The notes under the pieces are model-generated. The model saw only the letters and a program-made list of their open reading frames with translations. It did no database searches and was not told where the DNA came from. DNA of 5,320 bases from Microcaldota archaeon (GTDB taxonomy: Archaea > Micrarchaeota > Micrarchaeia > Anstonellales > Anstonellaceae): positions 1-5,320 of the forward strand of contig JAHFEN010000066.1 in NCBI GenBank assembly GCA_023248455.1. The letters run 5' to 3'. Positions 1-5,320 of the stretch are shown here, in pieces (position 1 is the first letter of the stretch; each line of letters begins with the position of its first letter). A program made the position numbers and the translations under genes.

Positions 1-218
1 ACAACGTCCACAGGCTTTCCAAGGAGTCTTTTGAGGGGCTGCGGGCAAACGTGCAGGTTGCAGGGGCTGGAACTGCCATGGTGGACGTGGGCGACACGCA
101 CGTCGAGGCGCTTCTGAGGAAATACGGCTTTAACTTGCTTGCGCAAGTGCCGTTCTTCGAAATCAAGAAAGGCGGCGGCTCGCACCACTGCTCCATGCTC
201 AAGCTCGTGGTGGAGTGA
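1..218 (+). CDS. C-terminal fragment of an amidinotransferase / arginine deiminase-like (guanidino-group-modifying) enzyme
   Basis: An open frame enters from the left edge (first full codon at 3-5) and stops at TGA 216-218, giving 71 residues. The tail has a beta-alpha-beta pattern followed by KKGGGSHHCSMLKL. A Gly-rich stretch followed by His-Cys near the C-terminus is the nucleophile motif of the guanidino-group-modifying superfamily (arginine:glycine amidinotransferase, arginine deiminase, dimethylarginine dimethylaminohydrolase and relatives). There the Cys attacks the guanidino carbon of arginine-like substrates. The candidate Cys codon is 189-191. The preceding segment, with VDVGDTHVEALLRKYGFNLL, fits the usual 'residue near the end of one blade, helix, strand, Cys' order of the last repeat of that fold. 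Substrate-specificity residues lie outside the window, so which member it is cannot be told. The gene converges on the zinc-ribbon gene, leaving a 69-bp gap. Confidence 0.65.
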   Translation, partial: NVHRLSKESFEGLRANVQVAGAGTAMVDVGDTHVEALLRKYGFNLLAQVPFFEIKKGGGSHHCSMLKLVVE

Positions 219-231
219 CCTTTCAAACGAA

Positions 232-246
232 CCTTGTGCCGCAAGG
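232..246. terminator. Small hairpin between two convergent genes, possible bidirectional 3' end signal
   Basis: CCTTG (232-236) and CAAGG (242-246) pair perfectly around a 5-nt loop. The hairpin lies in the 69-bp gap between the stop codons of two convergent genes. No long T-run follows on either strand; there is only a short TTCGTTT stretch on the minus strand. Archaea usually terminate at T-tracts, so a terminator role is a weak inference from position. Confidence 0.2.
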
Positions 247-287
247 AAAACCCCCGAGCTTGCCAGAAGGATGGTTTCCCTATCCTC

Positions 288-626
288 CTACACAAATCTC
301 GTTCCGCAGCTTGGGCAGGAGAGCATGTAGTAATTCGCTGTGTAGGAGCAGATAGGGCAGCGGTACTGCAGTCCCTCGGGCGCAGAGGGAGCGCCTTTCT
401 TGTCCGACAGGTCGTAGCCGCATTTGGAGCACTTGGGGGTGTTCAGGGGGTTTGCGGTCTTGCATTTCGGGCACTCGATCCTGAACATGGAATCCAGGCG
501 AGTGCCGCACTTGGGGCAGCGGTCCATGCCAAGAATGACTGGAGACTTGCATTTCGGGCACTCGGCCTTCCGATCGCCGTGCGGCTTTTCATTCATCGCG
601 CCTTTTATGAGGTCAAGCAGTCCCAT
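288..626 (-). CDS. Small protein with three tandem CxxC-x10-CxxC zinc ribbons
   Basis: A 112-aa protein runs from ATG 624-626 to TAG 288-290. Six CxxC knuckles are visible at residues 23-26, 37-40, 52-55, 66-69, 90-93 and 104-107. They form three pairs, each with exactly ten residues between knuckles, so three four-Cys zinc sites are expected. Most knuckles are CPKC, CPIC or CPSC followed by G-T/Y, the usual zinc-ribbon turn. Residues 1-12 (MGLLDLIKGAMN) look like a short amphipathic helix, and residues 71-88 form a Ser/Ala/Pro linker before the third ribbon. There is no signal peptide or membrane segment, so it is probably cytosolic. Small multi-ribbon proteins are common in archaea and often bind nucleic acid or act as scaffolds; the function here is unknown. 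The start is supported by a TATA box at the leaderless spacing and by the absence of a Shine-Dalgarno sequence. Confidence 0.85.
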   Translation of the reverse strand: MGLLDLIKGAMNEKPHGDRKAECPKCKSPVILGMDRCPKCGTRLDSMFRIECPKCKTANPLNTPKCSKCGYDLSDKKGAPSAPEGLQYRCPICSYTANYYMLSCPSCGTRFV

Positions 627-644
627 GCAAAGGCTTGCGAAAGG

Positions 645-688
645 AGCCTATAAAAAGGCTATTTTTCCCTAGGGGCAGAAGCAAACAG
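645..688. repeat. Intergenic TATA-containing direct repeat, copy A
   Basis: This copy has, in order, AGCCTATAAAAA (645-656), GCT (658-660), CCCTAGGGG (667-675) and CAAACAG (682-688). The same blocks recur in the same order in copy B, 76 bp to the right at their left ends. Copy A overlaps the zinc-ribbon promoter. CCCTAGGG is a perfect palindrome. Another TATA palindrome, CCTATAGG, lies between the copies at 697-704. Confidence 0.6.
648..656 (-). promoter_or_regulatory. TATA box for leaderless transcription of the zinc-ribbon gene
   Basis: Read on the minus strand this is TTTTTATAG, preceded by an A-rich stretch (GGAAAAATAGCC) that could serve as the TFB-recognition element. Its centre lies about 26 nt upstream of the A of the ATG at 626. 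That is the archaeal TATA-to-start-site distance, so transcription would begin at or next to the start codon. No Shine-Dalgarno lies between box and ATG, which agrees with a leaderless mRNA. AGCC (645-648) and GGCT (657-660) flank the box as an inverted repeat and could form an operator. That role is inference. Confidence 0.55.
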
Positions 689-720
689 CAAATCGCCCTA
701 TAGGCTGCCCCCAATGAGGT

Positions 721-784
721 AGCCTATAAAAATGCTTTATTTCAGAATGAGTTCTCACGGGCTTGTGCCCTAGGGGGCAAACAG
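721..784. repeat. Intergenic TATA-containing direct repeat, copy B
   Basis: AGCCTATAAAAA (721-732) is identical to copy A over 12 bases. It is followed by GCT (734-736), CCCTAGGGG (768-776) and CAAACAG (778-784). Copy B carries about 25 extra bases between the TATA block and the palindrome, including a GGGC-TTGT-GCCC hairpin at 759-770. Its TATA block could serve as an upstream promoter in either direction. In the plus direction initiation would fall near 755, giving the tRNA precursor a leader of about 75 nt. No better TATA-like sequence is seen closer to the tRNA. Confidence 0.5.
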
Positions 785-797
785 GAGCTTCCCCCTA
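771..797. repeat. Inverted repeat upstream of the tRNA gene
   Basis: TAGGGGG (771-777) and CCCCCTA (791-797) form a perfect 7-bp stem with a 13-nt loop. It lies 32 bp before the tRNA 5' end and overlaps the right side of repeat copy B. It competes with the 759-770 hairpin and the CCCTAGGG palindrome for the same bases, so only one form could exist at a time. It could be a processing signal, a terminator or an operator; the sequence does not decide. Confidence 0.35.
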
Positions 798-902
798 ACG
801 GTTCACCCGGTAGGCAACAGAAAACAGTGGGCTTGTGGCGCAGTGGTAGCGCGCCTGCTTTGCAGAACCCTTTTTGCTTGCTTCGCTCGCAAATGTTGCA
901 GC

Positions 903-931
903 TCCGACTGCTCGGCGATCCGAGCAGTGGA
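903..931 (+). other. Intron hairpin 1
   Basis: TCC (903-905) pairs with GGA (929-931). After a single bulged G906, ACTGCTCGG (907-915) pairs with CCGAGCAGT (920-928), leaving a CGAT loop (916-919). This gives twelve pairs with one bulge, the strongest helix inside the tRNA intron. Confidence 0.75.
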
Positions 932-958
932 CCACTGGTCGCTTCGGCAACCAGTCGG
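932..958 (+). other. Intron hairpin 2 with a UUCG tetraloop
   Basis: CC (932-933) pairs with GG (957-958) and C956 is bulged. ACTGGT (934-939) pairs with ACCAGT (950-955). After a C-A mismatch, GC (941-942) pairs with GC (947-948) and closes a UUCG loop (943-946), giving the very stable C(UUCG)G form. It abuts hairpin 1 with no spacer and has its bulge on the opposite strand, so the two could stack as near mirror images. Confidence 0.7.
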
Positions 959-1048
959 TCGCTCTGCTGCGCAAAAAGCGTTCACGGAAAATGGAAAAGG
1001 GGTTACAAAAAAGCAGGAGGCCGGGGGTTCGAATCCCCCCGAGTCCAT

Positions 1049-1273
1049 TCAATTTCCCCAAGGCGTGAAAGTGAAGTTTGCCTTGACCTCCCAGGTCTTT
1101 CCCCCTGTCCAGGGCTGGTCTGGTTTTTTGAGATTGAACAGGTCATAGGTGAATTTGAGGCTGGTGCTGTTCATCAGGGTGGCATCGCCAGGCTTTCGCA
1201 GGAACTCAGCAGTGAGCGAAATTGTATCGTCCTTCCGAATCCTCTGCCCTTGGTCTATTGCCCGGGTTCTTCC
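1049..1273 (-). other. In-frame continuation of the giant gene past its TGA: 74 strand-like codons
   Basis: After the TGA at 1274-1276 the same frame stays open for 74 codons and ends at TGA 1049-1051. It begins GRTRAIDQGQRIRKDD and contains three amphipathic strand-like segments: TISLTAEFLRK, TSLKFTYDLFNLK and KTWEVKANFTFTPW. These alternate hydrophobic and polar residues and are joined by short polar turns, just like the region before the TGA. Codons resemble those of the upstream gene (AAG, GAC, CTG, TTC, ACC). The only ATG is at 1172-1174, in the middle, and no early GTG or TTG exists, so an independent gene is unlikely. It could be a readthrough extension, the remnant left by a nonsense mutation, or true coding sequence broken by a sequence error. 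Confidence 0.6.
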
Positions 1274-4200
1274 TCAGAAAGGCTGGAACTGCATAGTAAT
1301 CACTGCAGACATGCCTTTGCCTCCGGTCATGCCAGCAGTGGCATTCCGCTGTATTTTCAAAACGTCATATCCCACGGTTGCCGAGATCTTGTATATCCAT
1401 GAGGTGTCCCCTGGAATCCGGTTGTATTCAGCCCCAAGGCCAAAGTGCGTCTCATCTCTTTGCGATTCCCCAATTGACTGATGCAATGCTTTCCAATCCA
1501 CATATGCCCTGACCCTATTGTTAGGTGTGAACAGGGAAAGTTGGCCTGCAAGCCCGTATTTCATGGCTTTCTGCAGACTCAGTGCCGGGATAATGGTCAA
1601 TTCCTCCTTGCTGTACACCACCCAGGCGCCAAGATACTTGTAGCGCAGGTACTGATACATTTCAAACGCCTTATAGGAGTCTGCCTCAGTCATGCCAGAA
1701 ACTACTGTGGCTGACTTGAGCAAATTGTCATTATCGTCTAGCTTGAGCCCGAACAGCCCTGCCCAGCGCTTGGGGTTGTCAGTAAACGTGCTCTGAAGCG
1801 CCCATGTCACGTTGTCAAAGGTGAACATATTCATGTTGAGCCTTGCTCCAGCGCCAAAGGTGGTGCCTTTCTCCCCCTGCTGGTTCCTGGTCGTGCCTCC
1901 AAGGACACCAAAGGACAGCGTTTTTCCCTCATCGTCAAGGCGTATCTTCCGTACGCTCAGCCCGCCGACCGTGGTGCCGGTTTCGCCATAGCTTGTGACA
2001 AACTGGGCCGTTGCCCTTCCTTGCCACAGGAACGGAAGGTTTGCCAAGTCAAATGCAGCCCCACCTGACACTGTCTCCTTCCCAGTAACTGCGTCCACTC
2101 CAAGGTTTCTCCTTTCCTCGGCAAAGCTGAGGTTGCCCATGAGCATTCCTGCTGTGGATCTGGCAGCGAGGCCAAGTGGCGCGTTCTGAGCTGCCTTTGC
2201 TGCAGTTGGGTCAAACGTCCAAAGCCTTCCTTCGGTGTTGAAAAGGAAGGCTGATTCAAGGAATGCAGTGTTGGTGTCATTTACCAGAGCCAGCGAGCCT
2301 GCTGCGATTTTTTGGTATACAGGTTCCCGCTTTGCTGAATATGCATAGGCTGGCAGATTGCCCCAGGCAAAGGAAGTCCCTGCTCGGATGCTTCCTATGT
2401 GCTTCTTGCCCCCCACAGAGTAGGCGTCAAACCCTGAGCCTGGAGTGAACCTGTTTGCTGTGCCTGCGGCTGACCAGTCGTCGCTGACCACCACACTGGT
2501 GCCTACCTCGTCCACTTTGGATTTGCCCTTGCTATCCCCGTAATTGGTGTAGGTGGCGTGTGCGTACATTCCCATGTCCTTTGAGGCTGAGAAGAAGGCA
2601 GATAGCGCCTGCCTGCTCTCATAAAGCTGCCTGCTTGTGGGAGTGTAGGCTGTCCCAGGGTCTGAGATTAGCGAACCAGTGCCCCCTCCTAGTGTGAACG
2701 GGGCGATGTTTGGGGACCCTGCCTTTTCGTCATTTATGTAGGCAACCCCAAAATCAGGGCCCACGTTGGTTGCAATTATCATTCCTGCGAATTGCGGGTT
2801 CTGTATGATTTTTATCAGGTCGTCGGATTTTCGCGGAAGGTCCCCTGTGCCCTTTACTGCTATGGTGGGGGCGGCAAAGCCGCTGTTCCATTCTATCTTG
2901 GAGAACAGCACCCCCACTCCCTCGTCGGTCAGGTTCTGCGCTATCACTTTGCCGTGGAAGTCTCCCTGCGAATCACGGAAGCCCACGGCGACCGAGGCTG
3001 TTTTTGTCAGGTTGTCCTTCTGTATGTGGAGCTCCCCCCTTGACCTGTCAGGGAATACCATGCTTGCGAATATCAGCGCGCGCTGCACCAGCATATCCTT
3101 GAGCTGGAAGTCAGCCACTCCAAGAGAAAGCAGGCTGTTTCCCGCAAGGGGCATGGGCGCATTGGCTGCCCTTACTGCGAATCGGTAAACTCCACTGGTT
3201 TCTGTTCTGTCTCCCCAGAGGATATTGCCGCTTGCCGTGCCAGAGTAGGCAGTGTTCCTTCCTTCAAGCGCTGCTCCGCTTATTGCAAAATCCGTGCTGC
3301 CTGCTGTGACCACCTCGTTTGGCTGGCCCTCTCTCACTATTGGGACATAAGACGATTTTTGCGATACCAATGCCTTCAAATCAGCCCTTCTCAGGAATAG
3401 CTTGGGAACCTTCCAGGGAAGGTAGGCTGGCAGCGCTCCTGTGACTTTTGCAATTATCTCCGGGGTCACGTCGAATCGGAACTTGTCTATTGCAACAGAC
3501 GGCCTTCCCTGTATATTCACAAGGTCAAAGGAAGGGGTTCCAAAAAGCCTTTCAATATCTGCTTCTGAGCCGCCCCGTATATACGGTCCGTCAAAGCGGT
3601 TGTTCAAGTACGGCATGCCAGCAATCCTGATATTGCCGTATATGCCAGGCACCACTCTCTGCTCCTTTACAGCTATGTTGAAAAGGTTCTGGTAAGCTGA
3701 GAGCAGCTTTGGCTGTATGGCAAAACTTGACTCAGGCCCAGGAAGCTTTGTAATGTTAATTGCAGCATGCTTGGCACTGCTGGGCATCAAATGCCTTTTC
3801 AAATCCAGGTTGGCCTCCCTCTGCAGGCGATAGGTCTCAGTAAAGAACTGGGTCGCAGTGACTCCGTCTATATAATCGACTTTCTGCCCGAGCTCGATGT
3901 CATTCATGAACGGAAGCACCAGGCTGTTGTATGCCTTTATAGGGTCGGGATAGTGGGCCAAGGTCACCATCGCACCGTCGAATAAATGCTCAAGAAGGGC
4001 CTCGTCCCTGCCTTTTATTTTCGCGAGCCCCTCTACTATGTCAATCGGGCCCAGGGAAGCTGCTGGCTCCTGCTGCTGGGGCGCTGCCCCTGGCTTAAGA
4101 TAACTCATGCTCCTTGCAAGAGGGAAAGTACCATCAGGGTCGGGCGTATAGCCTGGTATGGTGAACCTGGTGGCAGTGGCCACTGCTCCTATCTGGCACT

Positions 4201-5320
4201 TGCCGCTGAAAAAGTTTATCCCTAACAGCCCTACGGTATAGGCATTCGGCTCGTTGGGGTCTCTGATAACTGGGCCGGATATTCCTGAAGTGCCGCCCAG
4301 CTCAGTCCCATCAGCAAGCGTGACTTTTATTGTGGTGGTTCCGCCGCTGGCAAAATCCGACTTGAAGCCAGAAACCGAACTTGCGTCAAGCGCTATGTAC
4401 TGGTCAATGTATGCCCCCGAAATAAGCGTGCCAATGTTATTGAGTGAGAAGCCCACCAGCGAAGGCTCGGCTGCTGCAGCAATGCTTGACAGGATGCTCA
4501 TGCCTTCAGGCGAAAGAATCTTGTTTTCTTTCGGGCCGACATGCCATCGGTTCATGGCTTCAAACTCGGGTTTGGTCACCTTGAACATTTGCTCCTGATT
4601 GCGGAGTTTCATGGCAAGCAGTAACTCAGGTGCATTGGTGCAATCCCTGAATTCATTCTGAAGGTCCATGAATTCCTTGTCGCGCATTATGCGTTCGTTG
4701 TCCCGTATCACGTCCAGTTCCCGGTATGCCATGGTAACCGCGCGGTATATGTCATAACTGGAGTAGCCGAATTGCGGTTCAACTGCCATATTAAAAAGAT
4801 CGTTGCGGTTGGCTACATACTCGTTCTGTTCTGAAGTGATCTTGCCAAATGTTTCCTGTTTCCAGCTTCCTATGTGCTTCAAAAGCTCGCCAAGCTTGCT
4901 TTTCTTTTCAGCACCGCTTGCTTGCCCCCTAAGCGCTCCAACTGCATCATCCAGCACGTCTGCTGCGTGCGTGCCCTTCACGTAATCCTTCAGGCCCTCG
5001 AGCCTGGCTGCTAGAAACTCCGCGCGTTCTCTTTCAAAATTGCTGTGGCAATATCCAAGCGCGGATTCTACGTCCGATGCCCCTGTCGCTTCAAGAAGAG
5101 GCTGGTAGCTCCTGGCTTTTAAGTTGTCTTGGGTAGGCGAAGGGGTGGAAATGAAAGGCGCAAGCCGGTCAAGCCCCTTGATTCTAATCATTACTCCCTC
5201 GAAACGGCTAACCAGGTCCTCTGCCTGTGAAAGGGTAATCCCAAATGCTGAAGCAAACTGGTTCTCTGCATTGTTAAATGAGCCTGTATGGTCCTCCCCC
5301 CTGGCAGTCTTGAAGTCGCT
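1274..5320 (-). CDS. Giant protein of unknown function with an outer-membrane-like C-terminal beta-barrel region (5' partial)
   Basis: I do not recognise this protein. The frame is open from the right edge to TGA 1274-1276, 1348 visible residues. The first in-window ATG (5189-5191) is visible residue 44; the 43 preceding codons have no stop and read as normal protein, so the real start and any signal peptide lie outside. Residues 1 to about 265 are mainly helical and charged. Residues about 290-390 are beta-rich, and 411-425 form a Pro/Gln/Ala linker. A mixed region follows, then mostly strands with Gly/Ser/Asn turns. From about residue 1090 to the end, short amphipathic strands such as YLGAWVVYSKE, KYGLAGQLSLF and ETHFGLGAEYN alternate with polar turns, as in up-and-down barrels. 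The end, AVITMQFQPF, has Phe last and hydrophobics at -3, -5, -7 and -9, like the bacterial beta-signal. Only three Cys occur (residues 91, 226, 375). A cell-surface or envelope role is inferred. No catalytic motif is visible. Confidence 0.85.
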   Translation of the reverse strand, partial: SDFKTARGEDHTGSFNNAENQFASAFGITLSQAEDLVSRFEGVMIRIKGLDRLAPFISTPSPTQDNLKARSYQPLLEATGASDVESALGYCHSNFERERAEFLAARLEGLKDYVKGTHAADVLDDAVGALRGQASGAEKKSKLGELLKHIGSWKQETFGKITSEQNEYVANRNDLFNMAVEPQFGYSSYDIYRAVTMAYRELDVIRDNERIMRDKEFMDLQNEFRDCTNAPELLLAMKLRNQEQMFKVTKPEFEAMNRWHVGPKENKILSPEGMSILSSIAAAAEPSLVGFSLNNIGTLISGAYIDQYIALDASSVSGFKSDFASGGTTTIKVTLADGTELGGTSGISGPVIRDPNEPNAYTVGLLGINFFSGKCQIGAVATATRFTIPGYTPDPDGTFPLARSMSYLKPGAAPQQQEPAASLGPIDIVEGLAKIKGRDEALLEHLFDGAMVTLAHYPDPIKAYNSLVLPFMNDIELGQKVDYIDGVTATQFFTETYRLQREANLDLKRHLMPSSAKHAAINITKLPGPESSFAIQPKLLSAYQNLFNIAVKEQRVVPGIYGNIRIAGMPYLNNRFDGPYIRGGSEADIERLFGTPSFDLVNIQGRPSVAIDKFRFDVTPEIIAKVTGALPAYLPWKVPKLFLRRADLKALVSQKSSYVPIVREGQPNEVVTAGSTDFAISGAALEGRNTAYSGTASGNILWGDRTETSGVYRFAVRAANAPMPLAGNSLLSLGVADFQLKDMLVQRALIFASMVFPDRSRGELHIQKDNLTKTASVAVGFRDSQGDFHGKVIAQNLTDEGVGVLFSKIEWNSGFAAPTIAVKGTGDLPRKSDDLIKIIQNPQFAGMIIATNVGPDFGVAYINDEKAGSPNIAPFTLGGGTGSLISDPGTAYTPTSRQLYESRQALSAFFSASKDMGMYAHATYTNYGDSKGKSKVDEVGTSVVVSDDWSAAGTANRFTPGSGFDAYSVGGKKHIGSIRAGTSFAWGNLPAYAYSAKREPVYQKIAAGSLALVNDTNTAFLESAFLFNTEGRLWTFDPTAAKAAQNAPLGLAARSTAGMLMGNLSFAEERRNLGVDAVTGKETVSGGAAFDLANLPFLWQGRATAQFVTSYGETGTTVGGLSVRKIRLDDEGKTLSFGVLGGTTRNQQGEKGTTFGAGARLNMNMFTFDNVTWALQSTFTDNPKRWAGLFGLKLDDNDNLLKSATVVSGMTEADSYKAFEMYQYLRYKYLGAWVVYSKEELTIIPALSLQKAMKYGLAGQLSLFTPNNRVRAYVDWKALHQSIGESQRDETHFGLGAEYNRIPGDTSWIYKISATVGYDVLKIQRNATAGMTGGKGMSAVITMQFQPF

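Larger units (their letters stand above)
865..1011 (+). other. 147-nt archaeal bulge-helix-bulge intron in tRNA-Ala(UGC)
   Basis: The intron follows A37 (864) and precedes A38 (1012). Exon TTTG (859-862) pairs with intron CAAA (1006-1009) to form the four-base central helix. The 5' bulge is CAG (863-865) and the 3' bulge AAA (1010-1012). Cutting each bulge after its second base yields exactly these exons, as expected for the archaeal splicing endonuclease. One extra unpaired A (1005) sits opposite the 5' bulge. An inner stem of ten pairs, with one G-U, joins 866-875 to 995-1004. Inside it, GCAGC (898-902) pairs with GCTGC (966-970) and encloses two hairpins at 903-931 and 932-958. At 147 nt it is long for an archaeal tRNA intron, though too short for group I. 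It has no convincing ORF. Confidence 0.88.
829..1047 (+). tRNA. tRNA-Ala(UGC), split by an intron at 37/38
   Basis: The exons are 829-864 and 1012-1047, 36 nt each, giving a 72-nt tRNA to which CCA must be added. Acceptor stem: 829-835 pairs with 1040-1046. D stem: GCGC 838-841 with 849-852, with G18-G19 at 845-846. Anticodon stem: CCTGC 854-858 with GCAGG 1013-1017. Anticodon TGC is at 861-863. T stem: GGGGG 1023-1027 with CCCCC 1035-1039, around TTCGAAT. The third acceptor pair is G831-U1044, the G3:U70 wobble that alanyl-tRNA synthetase recognises, and the discriminator is A1047; both confirm alanine. G15 (843) and C48 (1022) give the Levitt pair. The gene is convergent with the giant minus-strand gene, whose distal in-frame stop ends one base away. 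A T-run at 871-875 inside the intron and another at 1124-1129 are the nearest plus-strand oligo-T tracts. Confidence 0.95.

Noticed and set aside
234..653. Plus-strand frame of 139 codons opposite the zinc-ribbon gene.
   Set aside because: It is the complement of the Cys-rich gene and gives the His/Phe/Gly-biased sequence expected of such a shadow. The minus-strand product has six ordered CxxC motifs.
865..1011. Group I intron or homing-endonuclease gene in the tRNA.
   Set aside because: It is too short, has no conserved group I core that I can see and no LAGLIDADG motif. The bulge-helix-bulge explains the junctions exactly.
865..1011. Box C/D guide RNA in the intron.
   Set aside because: No RUGAUGA box with a matching CUGA box is present in the intron.
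795..1061. Minus-strand reading frames over the tRNA containing GGIRTPGLLLF or GGFEPPASCFF.
   Set aside because: These are the familiar false proteins made by translating the antisense of a tRNA T-arm. The DNA is explained by the tRNA and its intron.
1124..1129. T6 tract as the tRNA terminator.
   Set aside because: It lies 77 bp past the tRNA and encodes a Lys-Lys pair in the minus-strand extension, so its presence is already explained. It may still act, but nothing shows it.
1049..1276. TGA read as tryptophan genome-wide.
   Set aside because: TGA at 216-218 ends a gene directly after its expected C-terminal motif, and TGG encodes Trp throughout. Readthrough at 1049-1051 would run into antisense tRNA.
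827..1402. Plus-strand reading frame of 191 codons across the tRNA and the end of the giant gene.
   Set aside because: It is formed by the tRNA plus the reverse strand of the giant gene, with low-quality protein composition and no promoter or start signal.
2766..3188. Plus-strand frames opposite the giant gene (here and at 3441-3695, 3986-4225, 4254-4598).
   Set aside because: They are shadows of a continuous frame of more than 1300 codons. None shows a domain, a start signal or a promoter.

Overview
The window looks archaeal. The strongest evidence is a split tRNA-Ala(UGC) gene whose 147-nt intron sits at position 37/38. Both splice junctions fall where the archaeal splicing endonuclease would cut a bulge-helix-bulge, and the 3' CCA is not encoded. 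A TATA box placed for leaderless transcription, no Shine-Dalgarno before the small zinc-ribbon gene, and frequent AGG and ATA codons agree. GC content is near 50%. I cannot name the lineage from this window; a poorly characterised archaeon known from metagenomes is a guess.

Layout. Bases 1-218 (+) hold the 3' end of an amidinotransferase / arginine-deiminase-like enzyme, ending in the expected Gly-rich His-Cys active-site motif. A convergent gene at 288-626 (-) encodes a 112-aa protein with three evenly built CxxC/CxxC zinc ribbons. Bases 627-828 are non-coding and hold the zinc-ribbon promoter, two imperfect copies of a TATA-containing repeat, and several inverted repeats. The tRNA-Ala(UGC) gene runs 829-1047 (+), with a long, strongly structured intron at 865-1011. 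The rest of the window (1049-5320, -) is one very large gene. It has no stop upstream of its first in-window Met (5189-5191), so its true start lies outside the window.

The large protein (at least 1348 aa) is unfamiliar to me. It has a helical N-terminal part, a long beta-rich middle, and a C-terminal region of about 250 aa made of alternating amphipathic strands, much like a bacterial outer-membrane beta-barrel. It ends in a terminal Phe with hydrophobic residues at every second position. That is surprising next to an archaeal tRNA. The reading frame then continues past the TGA at 1274-1276 for 74 more codons of the same strand-like character and stops at 1049-1051, one base beyond the tRNA 3' end. 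This points to readthrough, a recent nonsense mutation, or a sequence error.

I see no operon or shared pathway linking the genes. The window is two convergent pairs (enzyme/zinc ribbon and tRNA/giant gene) around a short regulatory spacer.
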